A stretch of 64,000 nt of DNA, taken from the NCBI GenBank assembly GCA_037951105.1, contig JBAMJV010002975.1:62001-126000 (forward strand), read 5' to 3'. The number at the start of each line of letters is the position of its first letter. The stretch's first letter is position 1. The notes beneath the pieces were generated by a model. It worked only from the letters and a program-made list of their open reading frames with translations. It did no database searches and was not told the DNA's origin. A program made the position numbers and the translations under genes. The stretch is from Echinarachnius parma (taxonomy: Eukaryota; Echinodermata; Echinoidea; Clypeasteroida; Echinarachniidae). This document shows, one piece after another, positions 1 through 13,860 of this stretch.

Positions 1-1653
1 GGCATGCCCGGAAGTGTTATGCGCTCATTGAAAGTGTCTTGATGGCTCGAAGACCTGACTTTGGGGGGCACCCACATTTGGGGACAATAATGGGGGTCCA
101 GGGGGCGGAGCCCCCGGAAGCTTTTAGATTTCAGACATTTGCTCCTAGCACGGGTGTTAAAAATATATAAAATAGTGAACCTACTCATAACGTATTTTTA
201 AAGGGCATAGCGAGGAAAAGACTGAGCCTTGCATGAGATGGATCCACATGATCATGTATACTATAGAGCTATCGATATAGTCTAGGGCATTGGGCTGTCC
301 CCCTCCCACAGTAGGGAGCTTTTGTATTTTTGGGCGTGAAATTGTGCGATTTGGTGCACACCTGAGACAGAAATTTCACGTAATATGAAGTATATAGGTA
401 TGGAACCAAACATACATAATGACAAAGGGAGGGGGACAATCTGCTCATTTTTCAAATGTGGGGGGACATGATATTCCAATTTGATTTGCGTTCAGCGCAT
501 ATGTACCGAGATTATTTTATTTTCTGTGACGGTGTGCTATCTATAGATAAGGGTTTAATAAACTTCGTTTGAGGTGTGCGTTTGAGAAATTACACTGCCC
601 AACACATTTCAAAAGGTGAGTTCCTGCAACCCAAATGAAACTTGCAATATGAGAAACTGTATGCGCGCGAAGCGCGCGGCAAAAAAGAGATTTACAGTCT
701 TTTTCAAACTAAAAAACGGCTATTTTGAAGATTAATTATTGATAAATGTGTCTTTCCCCTCTTTGGCATTATATCACTCGATTTTTTTCTTCCTCATTTT
801 CGGAATTATTGGGGGGGGGGGGCGAAATGATATGTTCGCCCCCCAATATTTTCATTGGGGGGGGGGGGGGGGGCGACCCCCCCCCCCCCCCCAAGGATCG
901 ACACCCCTGGGGTAGATATTAATTTATTTGAAATAACTAATAACTTAAAACACATACATGTAGGTCAGTGGTGTGATGCATAACAAATACTATTAATATA
1001 AAGACAAATAATTGTATGATTATCAAGCCAAAGATGAAAGAGTGTCGTATTGTTGGAGTTGGAGAAAAAATAAGTTATTGAATAAATTACAGGTATCTTT
1101 TTTTAATATATTTATAGGCATTTGATTTGGAGTGAACATATGCATAATTCATGCTCTGTTCTTCGTAGGAAAGTAGGAATTCTGTATACACTAAGATACC
1201 TTGTTCCGAAACGAGTCCTTGTATTATTGTATTGTTATATTATTCGTAATATTCAGTCACATTTACCTCACTGCCTTGAAGTCTGGTGATATTAATGAAC
1301 AAAATATTGATGTTACCAAGAAAATGGCTTTTTTAAAATAATAGAAAGGCCTTATCCTCTCCATTGTTTCATTCATTAGGTATATCAGATATGTTCAAGT
1401 TGTATAAATTGTTAGTAAAGACGCAAAGACACACAGACTAAAATCATCCATATTATCACCGTCCTCATCTCCATGACATCCCCTAAAAGGCTAAAACTAA
1501 TATGGAGTATGCAGAATAGTGTTACTTTTATGTTAGCATATATGTTTTGCTCCCAAAACATTCAATTGTACAGTCTATGATTTCATATTTTCAGAGCACA
1601 ATAGTATTTGTTTCATTTATTTGTTTGATGGGTACCATATGGCTCTGGTTTGT
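1..1653. other. No gene seen; repeat fragments and G/C runs
   Basis: A fragment of a dispersed repeat (GGGAGGGGGAC with AAAAGCTCCCTAC, minus strand) lies at about 297-360. Long G and C runs occupy 812-895. The rest is AT-rich with no supported exon. Confidence 0.5.
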
Positions 1654-2011
1654 TTAAAGGTGCCAAAAGGCTTAATGACACTTTGTGGGCCTATATTTTT
1701 AAAAACATACTGAACTGAAAACTTATTTTTGTATTTTCTTATAGCATCCACCTAGATTGATCTCCCATACCTTAACGAAAATATTTGGACTTCCCTTTAT
1801 ATAGGTCAGATAACCCTAAAGGGCCAATTGTTAACGGAAATTTGTCAACCAAAAATGGGTTCAATTATGTTCAGGTATAAAAAACACTAACATATTATTT
1901 TGTTTTTTTATTTGTTGATAATTATGAACGAGTGTGAGTTAAACTTTCAGAAAATTAACGGCGCTTAATATGTAAAGTAATATTTTGACAGTACAATGCC
2001 ATCAAAATTGG

Positions 2012-2960
2012 TGTTTCGGACGTTACATCCTCCGTTAACAATTTAACCCCTCATTACCCCTACCAGTATCATAATTTATTGAAATGATATCAGTATGAAA
2101 ATTGACCTAACAGTTTCCTCATCATATTGCCTAAAAGGGAAATGACTGATTTCTTAAGCCAGCGATTAAAAAAAAAAAAACATGAAATGCACACATGCTC
2201 TCATTTTCCGTAAAAAAATTTGTAACGTCCGAAACAATATTTCTTTAGAAATAATTTTTAAAAGGGGGATAACACAAACAATTATTTATTTCAGTTTTGA
2301 AGAGACTTGATGTACCCTCCCAACACAGAAAAAAATAATGTAATAGCTTATTGCGTTATGATTATATATTCAAAATTAACTTTCCGTTAACATTTGTAAC
2401 ATCCGAAACAAAAAATGTAACGTATAAGCTCATAAGTCACAGGAAAGGGCACATTATATGAATCAATCATCATAATATAAAATAGTATTCATTTTTAAAC
2501 AAATTTACACATGAATTGGGTAATTAATTGCCAAAACAAATGTTTGAGAACAACCAATGTAAACAAATGTGTTTCGGACGTTACATGGGGTAATTGTTAC
2601 CACAAAATTGATATTTTAGTGCATTTATTTTCAAAATGATAATATATGGTTATTATTATTCATTTAGATCATGTAAATGAAACATAATCATCAAAATACA
2701 TGATGCTTCAACAACATTTAGATGCTTAGTCTGCCCCAAATCCACATTTTCACCAATTTTTCATCGATTTTTCTCAGCTAATTTGTAACCACTAAAGTTT
2801 TACAAGACACTTGATATAGTGAATGATATGACTAATCTACTTGGAACAATAACCTTTCTTTTGTGAAACTGAAACACTACCTGCTGCAACAACTCCTGTA
2901 TTTTGTTTACCATTTACAGAATCTTTTGTATGGTATTGTGAGCTCGTTTCGGACGTTACA
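2012..2960. repeat. Cluster of 16-mer TGTAACGTCCGAAACA in both orientations
   Basis: Plus-strand copies read TGTTTCGGACGTTACA at 2012, 2570 and 2945 (one mismatch in the last). Complement copies are at 2221 and 2395 (one mismatch). Two more, at 9423 (one mismatch) and 9806, belong to the same element beyond the insertion. The intervening sequence is not repeated. Confidence 0.8.
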
Positions 2961-4809
2961 AAATGGTGTTAACACACATTTGGATTGCACAAAAAATTCA
3001 ATTTGGAACATTTAAAAAAGTATTATCTACATTTTTCATGATCTATATGCTTCCTGCTCTAGCAAAAGTGTTTTGAAAAATAAATGATCAGTTATTTGTC
3101 TCTGGGAAGGAACTTTTATTTAAAAATGTGAGGAATTGCTATTTTTGCCCCATAATTGTTCATGTTGTAAAGTACACAGAACTACATGTATACTGATTTT
3201 GTTTTTTGTATCACATCAAATGCATTATTAAGTTGATTGCCTTTATAATGTTCTATAAGAAACAAATGTTAAGTCTCTGTTTCATCATTCATTTAGTGGA
3301 AATATAGCCTTTTAGTGGTATACAAAAGTACAGTATAACTATGCTAAATTTACTGTTCTGATATCATTCATTAGTTGCAAAATATGTTTTTCCATACTTA
3401 AAATTGATAAGAAGAAAATAATCTGGGCTGATCCACATGTTTTACTGACAATAATTACAATGTTAATAATTTGTATTTTAAAAATCCACATGTTAAAACA
3501 AAAGTTAGTTTTAAAATACTATATGGCATATGCCATGTAAACTATCTATAGGTACATGTACACCAAGATAATTCCTTATCTTATTCTTAAGACAATTTTA
3601 CTGGTTTATGACCAATTACATTTTTGTGCAAGTCAACTAACTTTGAAAAATATAACCATATCTGCTGGAATAAATATAATTTCTTGACCGTAACCTTATG
3701 TGGTACATACAAGTGTACTGTACATGTGCCATTATAACTTGAATTTGAGGTTTTGCTAATATCATATTGATCAGTAATGCATTTCTGACAGTTATTCTAA
3801 TTTTCGATAAAAGTTTGATAAAATTAGTTTGAGCTTCATATTTTATCAAAATACGAAAATGGAAAATTTAAATCATATACAATGTATGTCATTGTACAAT
3901 CTTTTATCTTTTGTAAAATGATGAAGGAAACTCTGGAAAGTCATATCGATCATCCTTTGACTGTATATAATAAAAGTTTCTAATTGCATGTAATATTTGT
4001 ACAAAATCTTGGATTTTGTCTATCAATATGGACTTCATTCACTATCCCTTTCATTGGGAGTTTAATTAATGCACATATTTATGGGTTTTGCTTGCAAAAT
4101 CATGCAAACAAAGCGAGGTAAGATATGTTTTGAAGTGATGTTAACAGCAGGGGCGTAGAAAACGGGGGGGATGAGGGGGATGACATGTACAATCATCCCC
4201 CCCCCCCCAGGTTTTAGGGAAGGATATATTTTGTGTGTGTGTATCTGTAATCTGTATACGAGTGGGAAAGAAAACATTAGTTGTATGAGCTAAGACTTGT
4301 TAATTCTAACGTTCAAAAAGTAATGTATACAATCATCCACTTTCAATTTTCGCTGCGCGCTTCGCGCGCGAACAGATTATCTCAGTTTGTTGTGTAACTT
4401 GCGTATGGTATGGGGTCAGTATTTTATTCTGTATACCGGGCCACGTAGTTCCAGTGTAGGCTGGCATTGCTCTGACTGCTTGTGTGACATGCACCAAATT
4501 GCATAATTTCAAGTACATATATAAATGCAAAATCTTCTCCGTGGGAGGGGGATACCCCCTCCCAAACTCTCCCTATTTGGCTCTGCCCCAGCCCTCGGTA
4601 GCTTCGCCCCTCGGGACTCATTATAGGCAATAGGCTATGTTGTTGGATCATACGTAATATGACATATTAAGGGGAGGGCCAACATCGAAAAAATGGCTTC
4701 CTTAAGGACTTAGGTTGCCAGATCTCCACAACAAGTTTAAACCAATTTTATTTGCAAGTATTTTTAGTGAGACAAATTAATTCAGAGGTCTACCTCAACA
4801 AATTCGACT

Positions 4810-5490
4810 GTGACTGAGCGGGGGGAGGGGGTGGGAGGGGGTGTCCCCCATCCCACGGTAGGGAGCTTTTGCATTTTTTGGACTTGACATTGTGCAATCT
4901 GGTGCTTACCTAGATAGGAAATTCGGGCTTAACATTGACTGTATCTGGAAAAGCGTGTTATGATTTGATCGACCAGAAATGTTAAATATATTTTCAAGAA
5001 GAAAACAAATAATTGACGCAAGCGGGGGGGGGGGGGGGGGGGAGGGGGTGTCCCCCCTCCCACGGTAGGGAGCTTTTGCATTTTTGGACTTGAAATTGTG
5101 CAATCTGGTGCTTACCTAGATATGAATTATTCGGGCTTAACATTGACTGTATCTGGGAAAGCGTGTTATGATTTGATCGACCAGAAATTTTAAATATATT
5201 TTCACGAAGAAAACAAATATTGACACACTAATAAATATGCACCCCAACACACACACAAATATTGTATTTATATTTAGCGTCATACACAGTTCCAACATCA
5301 CCATATGCCACATAAACACATATGTGATTACAAATTAAGTATACATTTATCATATTAGTGATTGCGATCATGATAGTGATATAATATATTACTTGACGGA
5401 AAAGATAAATATATCTATAAAAGTGTTTGCCACTATTGTTAAGTATGATTCGTTTATCGATACAATCATGAATTATATAATACATAATAC
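4810..5490 (-). repeat. Left arm of a large inverted repeat
   Basis: Inverted copy of 8330-9045; over 5228-5485 versus 8328-8585 the match is perfect at the protein-translation level. It includes two tandem copies of a segment containing CTGGTCGATCAAATCATAAC and ending in a CTCCCTACCGTGGGAGGGG palindrome. Confidence 0.8.
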
Positions 5491-5532
5491 GTGCGGTTTA
5501 CGGGTACACCATGTGAAATGGGTGGATTGGTA

Positions 5533-5709
5533 AGTCCTGAAAAGGACTATGGTAGTCCTAGAAAGGACTGTTGGTGTAGTTCTGAAAAGAACTGTTGGTA
5601 TTCTTTCTAGGAGAGTTCTAAAAAGAACTGTTTGTAGTCCTAGAAAGGACTGTTGGTAGTCCTATAAAGGACTGTTGGTATTCTTTCTTGGAGAGTCCTA
5701 AAAAGAACA
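5533..5709. repeat. Tandem array of seven 16-base mini-hairpins
   Basis: Units AGTCCTRRAAAGGACT or AGTTCTRAAAAGAACT at 5533, 5554, 5578, 5614, 5636, 5658 and 5694, separated mostly by GTTGGT-type spacers. Stem bases change in pairs (CC/GG to TC/GA) between units. Confidence 0.75.
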
Positions 5710-6787
5710 ATTGGTAGTTCCCACTTATACTCATATACCATTCCTTTATCAATGTTAATTATATTAGTAATAACATTAAAATTAGATATGAAGATATCTG
5801 CCTATACATTGTAAGACTTTATATACATAAGTGTCGTATGGATTTAATGACAATATACCAGTTAGAAAAACAACATGTTTTTTTTTATAATTCCTTAATC
5901 ATATTATTGTAGAATAAGTTGTATACCTTTATTTTCTTGGGCCTGATACAGAAGTATAGATTAACTAAGTATACTGATCTTGTTTAAACAACAATATTAT
6001 TCAGTTATTTGTAGATACCTTAATCAAATTATTTTTAGATGAAGTGTATGCCTACATTTTCTATAAATATATATTTGCTATAATTCCTATATTTTCAAGT
6101 TGTTCCTGGTAATGTTTCTAATTTTGTTGTCACAAACCAAAAATGGGTTTGGTATTTCTTCTCGGGTTTGAGATGATATATTCTAGATGCTAATACAATT
6201 TGTATTTAAAATATATAAATAGCGTTGTTTATCATAGTGGACATTTTATGAGTTCCATGTTGATTAAATGAATGAGTAGTTTAATTATGTACTTAGCCAC
6301 AAAGATGTGATAATCATGAGATACTCATACCCATGTTTAGAAGGTTAGTTTCATTTCTAATAACAATAATACATCATAGAGTTATATTATCATATTGAAT
6401 CTCATAGCGGACTCCATATATTCTTGATATGTAGCCGTATGATCTGCAATACCATTACGCTGATTTAGTAACGAAAATTTAATTCAAAGGTACGGTAACG
6501 TTTGATTGGAGCGCAACTAAAGATATATTCTCATCATAGAAATGTGTTATTTGCCTTTTAGAGTTGGATGCTCTTGACAAAGAATACTTGTGTAGTAAAG
6601 AAATACTCCCCAATTTTGTCACGGTACATGGTTATCATGAATTGGTACTAACCTCAATTGAAAACTGACACAATAGTTGTATTCTTACGGAGTAATAAAA
6701 GCCTGAATTATGTATTAAAATCGAAAATAATAATCTGAACTCTCGACTGAAATCGTTTAGCGTCATACACAGTTCCAACATCACCAT

Positions 6788-8190
6788 ATAAGGGGAGGGC
6801 CAATGTCGAAAAAAGTGACTTTAGGTTACCATATCTCCACAACATGTTTAAACCGGTTCTAATTGCAAGTGTTTTTAATGAGACAACATAATTCAGAGGT
6901 CTACCTCTAAAATTTTGTTGCGAACACCTCCAAATCCAAGATGGCGTCCAAAAAGGCAGCCTTTTTGTATTGCTATAGATAATTGGCGAGATTTCCCAAA
7001 TGACACCAATATATCAACATTATTCTGCAATCATTGTAAAGACAATAACATTTCCCATAATCTGATAGGTTCAGGATATGTATCACGGTCATTTTTAGCC
7101 CCAAACTGAAATTGTATGCATTTTTTCCCCAAAATATGAAATTATTGATTTACATAATTACGTATAAATCGATAATTGTATTAGCAGTCAATTTAATACT
7201 TTTCAAGAAACTGTCCAATTATATCAACAATACTCCCTGAAAATTTCAAGTGCATACCGTATCTGAACAAAAGTTATAGTACTTTGAAGTCAGCATTAGC
7301 TATCCACAAAATGGGTGGTTTTGCATGATTTCTCATGCTATACAGGGTGTCTCAAAATGTGTAATCTTAATAAGAGGACTTGTATACCAAATGATTGCGT
7401 CAATCTTGGGACACCTTCAATTCCAGTTATGAACAAATACAATAAGAAACACCATACCTTGTAATATGATGAATATTTCACCATCATTATGTAGTCTGCG
7501 TAGATGTCGTGTCTGTCCTGTATTTGTTTAACTGCATTTATCATAAATCAAACGCTAAAAATGAACTTAATTCCACTCCACATGGAGCATTCCAGTCAGC
7601 TGCATACTGACGCGCATGCCATGCGTATTGCGAATTCGAATCATACTGGGTGTCCATGATGTGTTTAAAACAGTATCAAGATCATGCTCATTATCTTTAA
7701 TAAGTCTTAATAAAGTACACAATATTCGGGACATACTGTAATATGTGCAGAGCGTATCTAGCTTCGAACACCATCTTGATCGCGAGGAACGCACCCTTCA
7801 TGCCCTTCATATCTTATTACATGTACCTGGAGACCATAAAGGTCTATACAATTTGTCTGACTCAGTATTAAAACAAAACAAACTCATTTGCTAAACTAAT
7901 AAAATTATGCACAACACCGAAAGCCTCAGCAAGCCGATGGTTATTTTTTTTGCACTACACTATACTCGTGTAACCATGGTAACAACAGCCGATTATGGAC
8001 AAAAATATACCAAATCAACCAATATTACTTTAAAAACTTAAAAATAGTAGCTATAGGGTGTTTTTCACATGTGATTTGTTTTCCTCCATGTTCACGCGAA
8101 AATTGGTGTGCATAATGCGGCTTGTAGTAGCCAGATATATGATTTATTCTATTTCTATTGTTGTTGTTACATGATAAAGGAATGGTATAT
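6788..8190 (+). mobile_element. Partial copy of the GGAGGGCCAA fold-back family
   Basis: Matches 11247-12235 in order (AAATCCAAGATGGCGTCCAA, then GTAACCATGGTAACA, then TAGTAGCCAGATATATGATT) with many substitutions and an altered middle. It follows a short direct copy (6759-6787) of 5275-5303, so it sits inside a duplicated piece of the inverted repeat. Confidence 0.6.
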
Positions 8191-8329
8191 GAGTATAAGT
8201 GGGAACACTGTACTACGTTTTCATCAAATCGGTACTGCAACCGCCAAATGCCTAATAAAGTATAGGCAAACAATTTAATCTACAATAATAATCATTTTCA
8301 TGCACCCTTACTATACAAAGCATAAACAT

Positions 8330-9045
8330 GTATTATATAATTCATGATTGTATCGATAAACGAATCATACTTAACAATAGTGGCAAACACTTTTATAGAT
8401 ATATTTATCTTTTCCGTCAAGTAATATATTATATCACTATCATGATCGCAATCACTAATATGATAAATGTATACTTAATTTGTAATCACATATGTGTTTA
8501 TGTGGCATATGGTGATGTTGGAACTGTGTATGACGCTAAATATAAATACAATATTTGTGTGTGTGTTGGGGTGCATATTTATTAGTGTGTCAATTATTTG
8601 TTTTCTTTGTGAAAATATATTTAAAATTTCTGGTCGATCAAATCATAACACGCTTTCCCAGATACAGTCAATGTTAAGCCCGAATAATTCATATCTAGGT
8701 AAGCACCAGATTGCACAATTTCAAGTCCAAAAATGCAAAAGCTCCCTACCGTGGGAGGGGGGACACCCCCTCCCCCCCCCCCCCCCCCTCCCCCCGCTCA
8801 GTCACTTCGCTCCCTGTGTTGGGGAGCATATGTATCAGTGCGTCAATTATTTGATTTCTTCTTGAAAATATATTTAACATTTCTGGTCGATCAAATCATA
8901 ACACGCTTTTCCAGATACAGTCAATGTTAAGCCCGAATTTCCTATCTAGGTAAGCACCAGATTGCACAATTTCAAGTCCAAAAATGCAAAAGCTCCCTAC
9001 TGTGGGATGGGGGACACCCCCTCCCACCCCCTCGATCCCCCCGCT
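8330..9045 (+). repeat. Right arm of the large inverted repeat
   Basis: Inverted partner of 4810-5490, about 2.8 kb away. An 85-codon frame (8328-8585) is present in both arms but is AT-rich and unrecognised; I do not call it a gene. Confidence 0.8.
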
Positions 9046-9242
9046 CAGTCACTTCGCTCCCTCGGGCTTGGTCGCTTCGCTCCTTGCAATGTCTCGCTCT
9101 CACATCTGGCTCAAAGTTGACAGCACTGTGAGTGTGGTGGGGCATGAGCTCCTACACACACAAATCGTGAGCCCCCATAGGTTTTGCACACCCAATCAAA
9201 ACTGCTTCCGGCCCGCCTGGTCACGACCATCTTAACATCTAA

Positions 9243-9274
<32 letters not shown>

Positions 9275-10347
9275 ACTGAGAGGACTTTCAAGCAATTTCC
9301 TTGGTCTTGAACAAATTTGGCAGGCGGTTTCGGGCGCGAACAAATTGGTATTGGTCCGGTGAACGGCAAATCATCCCCCTCCCCCAGGTGTAAGAACCTG
9401 TCTACGCCACTGGTTAACAGCATGTAACGTCCTAAACAAAATAGGGTATGTCATAACATAATGCAACTTTGCTACAATAAATTATAGATCACAATTCTCA
9501 AATTGTAGTTATTGTAGTACTAGGTACTTCATAATTTCACTAAAACCCTTAAAATTGTCTCTACTTTGGAGATCTGAACATACTTATAGATAAATCAAAT
9601 TTACATGTACTGTAATGTATAATGTAATATATGGTTGATAGAAGACCCCTTTCTGTGCTATGAAGTTAATTTGACCATTTCAAAGAAGAATTTGGATAGA
9701 TTTACATCTAAACATATACTGTCTGTATTTAAATATTCCAAAACAGCAAAGATTTAAACCACAACTGGTCATAGAAGTGTGAGAAAAGGGTAAATGTTAA
9801 CAATGTGTAACGTCCGAAACACATACAAGAATGAAATTTGCATTTTTTTTGCAAGTGTCTTGCTCCAATTTTATATCATGTAAATATGTCCTATCATGTA
9901 TTGTTTCCATACAATAAGTTTGAAACAACAACATTAAAAAAAAATTGCATTATAAAAACTTCAAATTGCAAAATCCAAATTTTAAAGCTATTTTTCACTT
10001 TAAAATGACCTAAAAACTAAAATTTAAGAAACAGAAGCCCCCAAAATGGCACACATGATGTCAGAAGCCCACTTTAATTATTTGATTATTTGTAATGCCA
10101 TTTGGAATAGTAGGATTGTAGTATGGCAATGTGAAAATGTATCATATTTTTCTTTTAAATACAGGAAATCCTAAATGTTCATAGATATTGTGCAGAATTG
10201 GGGATAGATTATGCCCAGATATTTATATTTCACGAAAATATAAGTTGTGTCAATGTTAAAAAAACATGTTTGAAGTTAGTTCACTTAATTTCAATTTTGA
10301 CCATGGTGGTTGACACATTTGGCATCTCAGGCCTGTGGCATCTTTAA

Positions 10348-11246
10348 AAAAACCAGTGCCATATGTTAATGTCGTTTATGCAGCAGATAATCTTACTCAA
10401 GCAAACAAAGCAACAAAGTGTGTGTACTTACGGTTGAAGATCTTACGTTAAACAACACGTTACAACATTGGGTGCAAGTTATTCACTTGTCCGTCTTGGC
10501 ATTACTACAGCGTCACAGTAGTAAGAACATCATGTATGCGTTTTTTTTTTAAACATAGTCCGATAGTATAACTCTGGTTGTGGTTCAAAAATATCAAAAA
10601 ATACGGGATATAGGCGTACGTCATGTACGTGATGCCAATCAGGTCAACGCCGAAACAGCTCGATCCATATCTGGAGCTTATGCCCCAGCACTCCTGTATC
10701 GGCTATGACAGCTTAATGAATACTACAAGTTCTTAAACAATCCAATAGTAGACTTCAGCTTGTGGTTTTAACAAAGACAATGAGCGTTCTCATCATGTAA
10801 TGTAGATGCACATTTTTCTTAATTCAGTTAGGCGAAGTAAGACCGAGTAAAATGTCACCTTCATACAAACTGTTTCAGCCTAATATGGGTACGATGATAA
10901 TTAAAATATACTGTCCAAAGTTTATTTGCCGTTTGTTAGGGTGCGCCTTATCAGTGTACGCAACGCGTTGTGAATCGCTTGCATGAATGCAAGTCGTATC
11001 CATCGATGGCCTTATCGAAGAGGTCACGTGGGGACATCGCGGGGGGTAGCCTAATGTACATGGGATGCCAAAGGTACTTGGTGCCATTTGCATATTCCAT
11101 ATTTGGAAAGGCTATAGTACAAACTGTTTATAGTAATTTTAATTACTGGCCTGCGAACCAGATGGCGGGGAAGTGCGCCAACCTCTGCCCTATTCTGGCT
11201 ATTACTAATACAGAAAATCATAGCGACTAAGACATACGGACGTATA
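10348..11246. other. No gene seen
   Basis: Mixed-complexity sequence with short overlapping frames on both strands around 10875-11296, none recognisable. Confidence 0.4.
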
Positions 11247-13234
11247 GGCGGAGGGCCAAAGTCAAAAAAGGTGACTTTAGGTTGCCAGATCTCCACAACA
11301 AGTTAAAACCGATTTTAATTGCAAGTATTTTTATGAGACAAAATAATTCAGAGGTCTACCTCAAATTTTTTTTTGCAAACACCTCCAAATCCAAGATGGC
11401 GTCCAAAAAAGCAGCCGTTTTGACTTGCTATAGATAATTGGCGAAATTTACCAAAGGACACCGGAAATCAGCATGATTTTGCCGTCATATTAAAGACAAT
11501 GAAATTTCCTATAATCTGATTCCAAATACCATGGGGTTCTGGATATGTAACACGGTAATTTTGGGCCCCAAACTCAAATTTTAGGAATTTTTTCCCAAAA
11601 TATGAAATTATTGATTTACATAATTAGGCATAAATCAATAATTGTATTAAGAGTTGAATTAATACTTTTCAAAAAACTGCCCAATTATATCGACAATACT
11701 CTGTGAAAATTTAAAGTGTGTACCGTATCTGCACAAAACGTTATTATACTTGGAAGTCAGCATTTGATATCGACAAAACTGGTAGTTTTGCATGATTTCT
11801 CATGCTATACAGGGTGTCTCAAAATATGTAATCTTGATTATAGGACTTGTGTACCAAATAATTGCGTCAATCTCTTGAACAAATTAAAAAACAAAAAAAT
11901 TTCCTTTAATATGATGAATATTCTACCATCATTTTGTAATCCGCGTAGATGTCGTGTCTGTCTTGTATTTGTTTAACTGCATTTATCATAAATCAAGCGC
12001 TAAAAATTTTTTGTGCACTACACTGTACTCGTGTAACCATGGTAACAGCAGCCGATTATGGACAGAAATATACTAAATCACCAATGATTTATTACAAAAA
12101 CCTAAAATTAGCAGGTAAAGGGTGTCATTTCACATGTGTTTTTGATTTCCTTCATGTTCACGGGAAAATTAGTGTGCATAATGCTGCTTGTAGTAGCCAG
12201 ATATATGATTTATTGTATTTCTATTGTTGTTGTTACTATGGTTACAAATATACAAAGTTAGTCAACGATAAACATAATAGCCTATTCAAAGTTTTCTTCG
12301 AAACCTGAAAAAGAATTTGCTGTCTAGCTAACTGTGGTGTTCCGACTAATATACCGAAATAATGTATCATCAAGCGTAATCATGTTAAAAACATAATCAT
12401 ACAGATATGGTCGGTCCAACTGTGAATGACGCGCGCCTTGCATTCGAATATTGCACTAAATATAATGCACTTTGCATGATTGATTTATTATACATGCAGT
12501 GAAATTACCGATACACTATTTTCGTGTACTGCAAACCGATGGCGGCATATTCATGACATAAAAGAAGAAAACTGAAGGTTTTGTTAAAAACGGGTATAAA
12601 CAATATGTCATTATTCAGAAGCATTTCTTGAATGAAGTCCGTATTAACAATAATTACATTTGTTGTGTTCGAAATCGTACAAAATTGCTGTATTTGTCGA
12701 TATCAAATGCTGACTTCAAGTTATTATAACTTTTTGTTCAGATACGGTACACACTTAAAACTTTTACAGGGCATTGTTGATATGACTGGACAGTTTTCTG
12801 AAAAGTATTAATTTAGCTCTCAAAGCAATTATAGATTTATGCCGAATTATGTAAATCAATCATTTCATATTTTTGGAAAAAATTCCAAAAATTTGAGTTT
12901 GGGGCTACAAATGACCATGTTACATATACTAAAACCCATGGTGTTTGGTATCAGATTATAGGACATTTTATTGTCCTTAATATGACTGCAAAATCATGCT
13001 GATTTCAGGTGTTTGTTGGGAAATTTCGCCAATTATCTATAGCAAGTCAAAACGGCTACTTTTTTGGACGCCATCTTGGATTTGGAGGTGTTCGCAACAA
13101 TTTTTTTGAGGTAGACCTCTGAATTAATTTATCACATTAAAAATGCTTGCAAATAAAATTGGTTTAAACTTGTTGTGGAGATCTGGCAACCTAAGTCCTT
13201 AAGGAAGCCACTTTTTCGACTTTGGCCCTCCGCC
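11247..13234. mobile_element. TA-flanked fold-back transposon with ~530-bp inverted arms
   Basis: GGCGGAGGGCC at 11247 and its complement ending 13234, each next to TA (11245-11246 and 13235-13236). Arms are about 11247-11775 and 12697-13234. No transposase frame. Related fragments lie at 4670-4800 and 6788-8190. Confidence 0.7.
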
Positions 13235-13335
13235 TAGTAGTGGTGGACCAACTTGTTGTATTTGTTTATCTATAACATTTCTTATGCAACCACCAATGAT
13301 TCCCTTGCATGTTCATGGGGGACATAATGTTTAGA

Positions 13336-13860
13336 TGGTTAGTTGAGTTTTGGTATACAGGGCCCTGTACTTATGGTCAAATTTTCCAAATTTGTAAGGG
13401 CATACAATTTCAATAACAGAATACAATTTATTTTATCAAAATCAGTTCAGAGACGGCTTAAATATCTATAAATATAACAATGTTTAATTATTGTGGTGGC
13501 CCACAATAATTCAATAATTTTTAAACACGCGGAAATGCTTACACTTTTCAAAACTTAAAAAAGATGGTTTTAAATAGTTCCTGATGATCTCTATTTTTAA
13601 TCATTATTTTAACAAAACATTATATGTACATTTTTGTATTATATATGGTTGAAAACAAAGCGTTCCAGTAGAGAGTGCCCTTTGAATTTTAACGGCTGTT
13701 TGTGAATGATAACGTGCTGTTTCGTTGGCAATTTCCTATACCTTTCGAGCATGGTGGAGAGTAACTGTTAGATTATAATGTAGTGGTGCAGGATTTGGTT
13801 TCTAAAATTCAGTTTGACCAAAACTAAATTCTTTTTACCAAAAACTCAACTATCCCTTCA
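13336..13860 (+). mobile_element. Degenerate copy of the TTAA/GGGATAGTTGAG MITE family
   Basis: Begins GGTTAGTTGAGTTTTGGTA and ends CAAAAACTCAACTATCCCTT. Internal blocks (TTCGAGCATGGTGGAG, AAAATTCAGTTTGACC) match the full-length copies at 30896 and 26902. Confidence 0.7.

Larger units (their letters stand above)
4148..9412. mobile_element. hAT-type composite insertion with 8-bp target duplication
   Basis: Starts CAGGGGCGTAGAAAACGG and ends, inverted, CAGTGGCGTAGACAGG, flanked on both sides by GTTAACAG (4140-4147 and 9413-9420). CAGNGGCG ends and 8-bp duplications are characteristic of hAT elements. The 5.3 kb interior has inverted arms, long G/C runs near both ends and no transposase frame, so it is non-autonomous or a nest of elements. 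Confidence 0.65.
1654..10347. mobile_element. TTAA-flanked DNA transposon, split by an hAT-type insertion
   Basis: Ends are TTAAAGGTGCCAAAAGGC (1654) and, inverted, TTAAAGATGCCACAGGCC (ending 10347). TTAA target duplication is typical of piggyBac and Kolobok elements. Without the insertion at 4148-9412 (plus its 8-bp duplication) it is about 3.4 kb. No transposase frame was found, so it is probably non-autonomous. Seven copies of TGTAACGTCCGAAACA or its complement lie inside. Confidence 0.55.
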
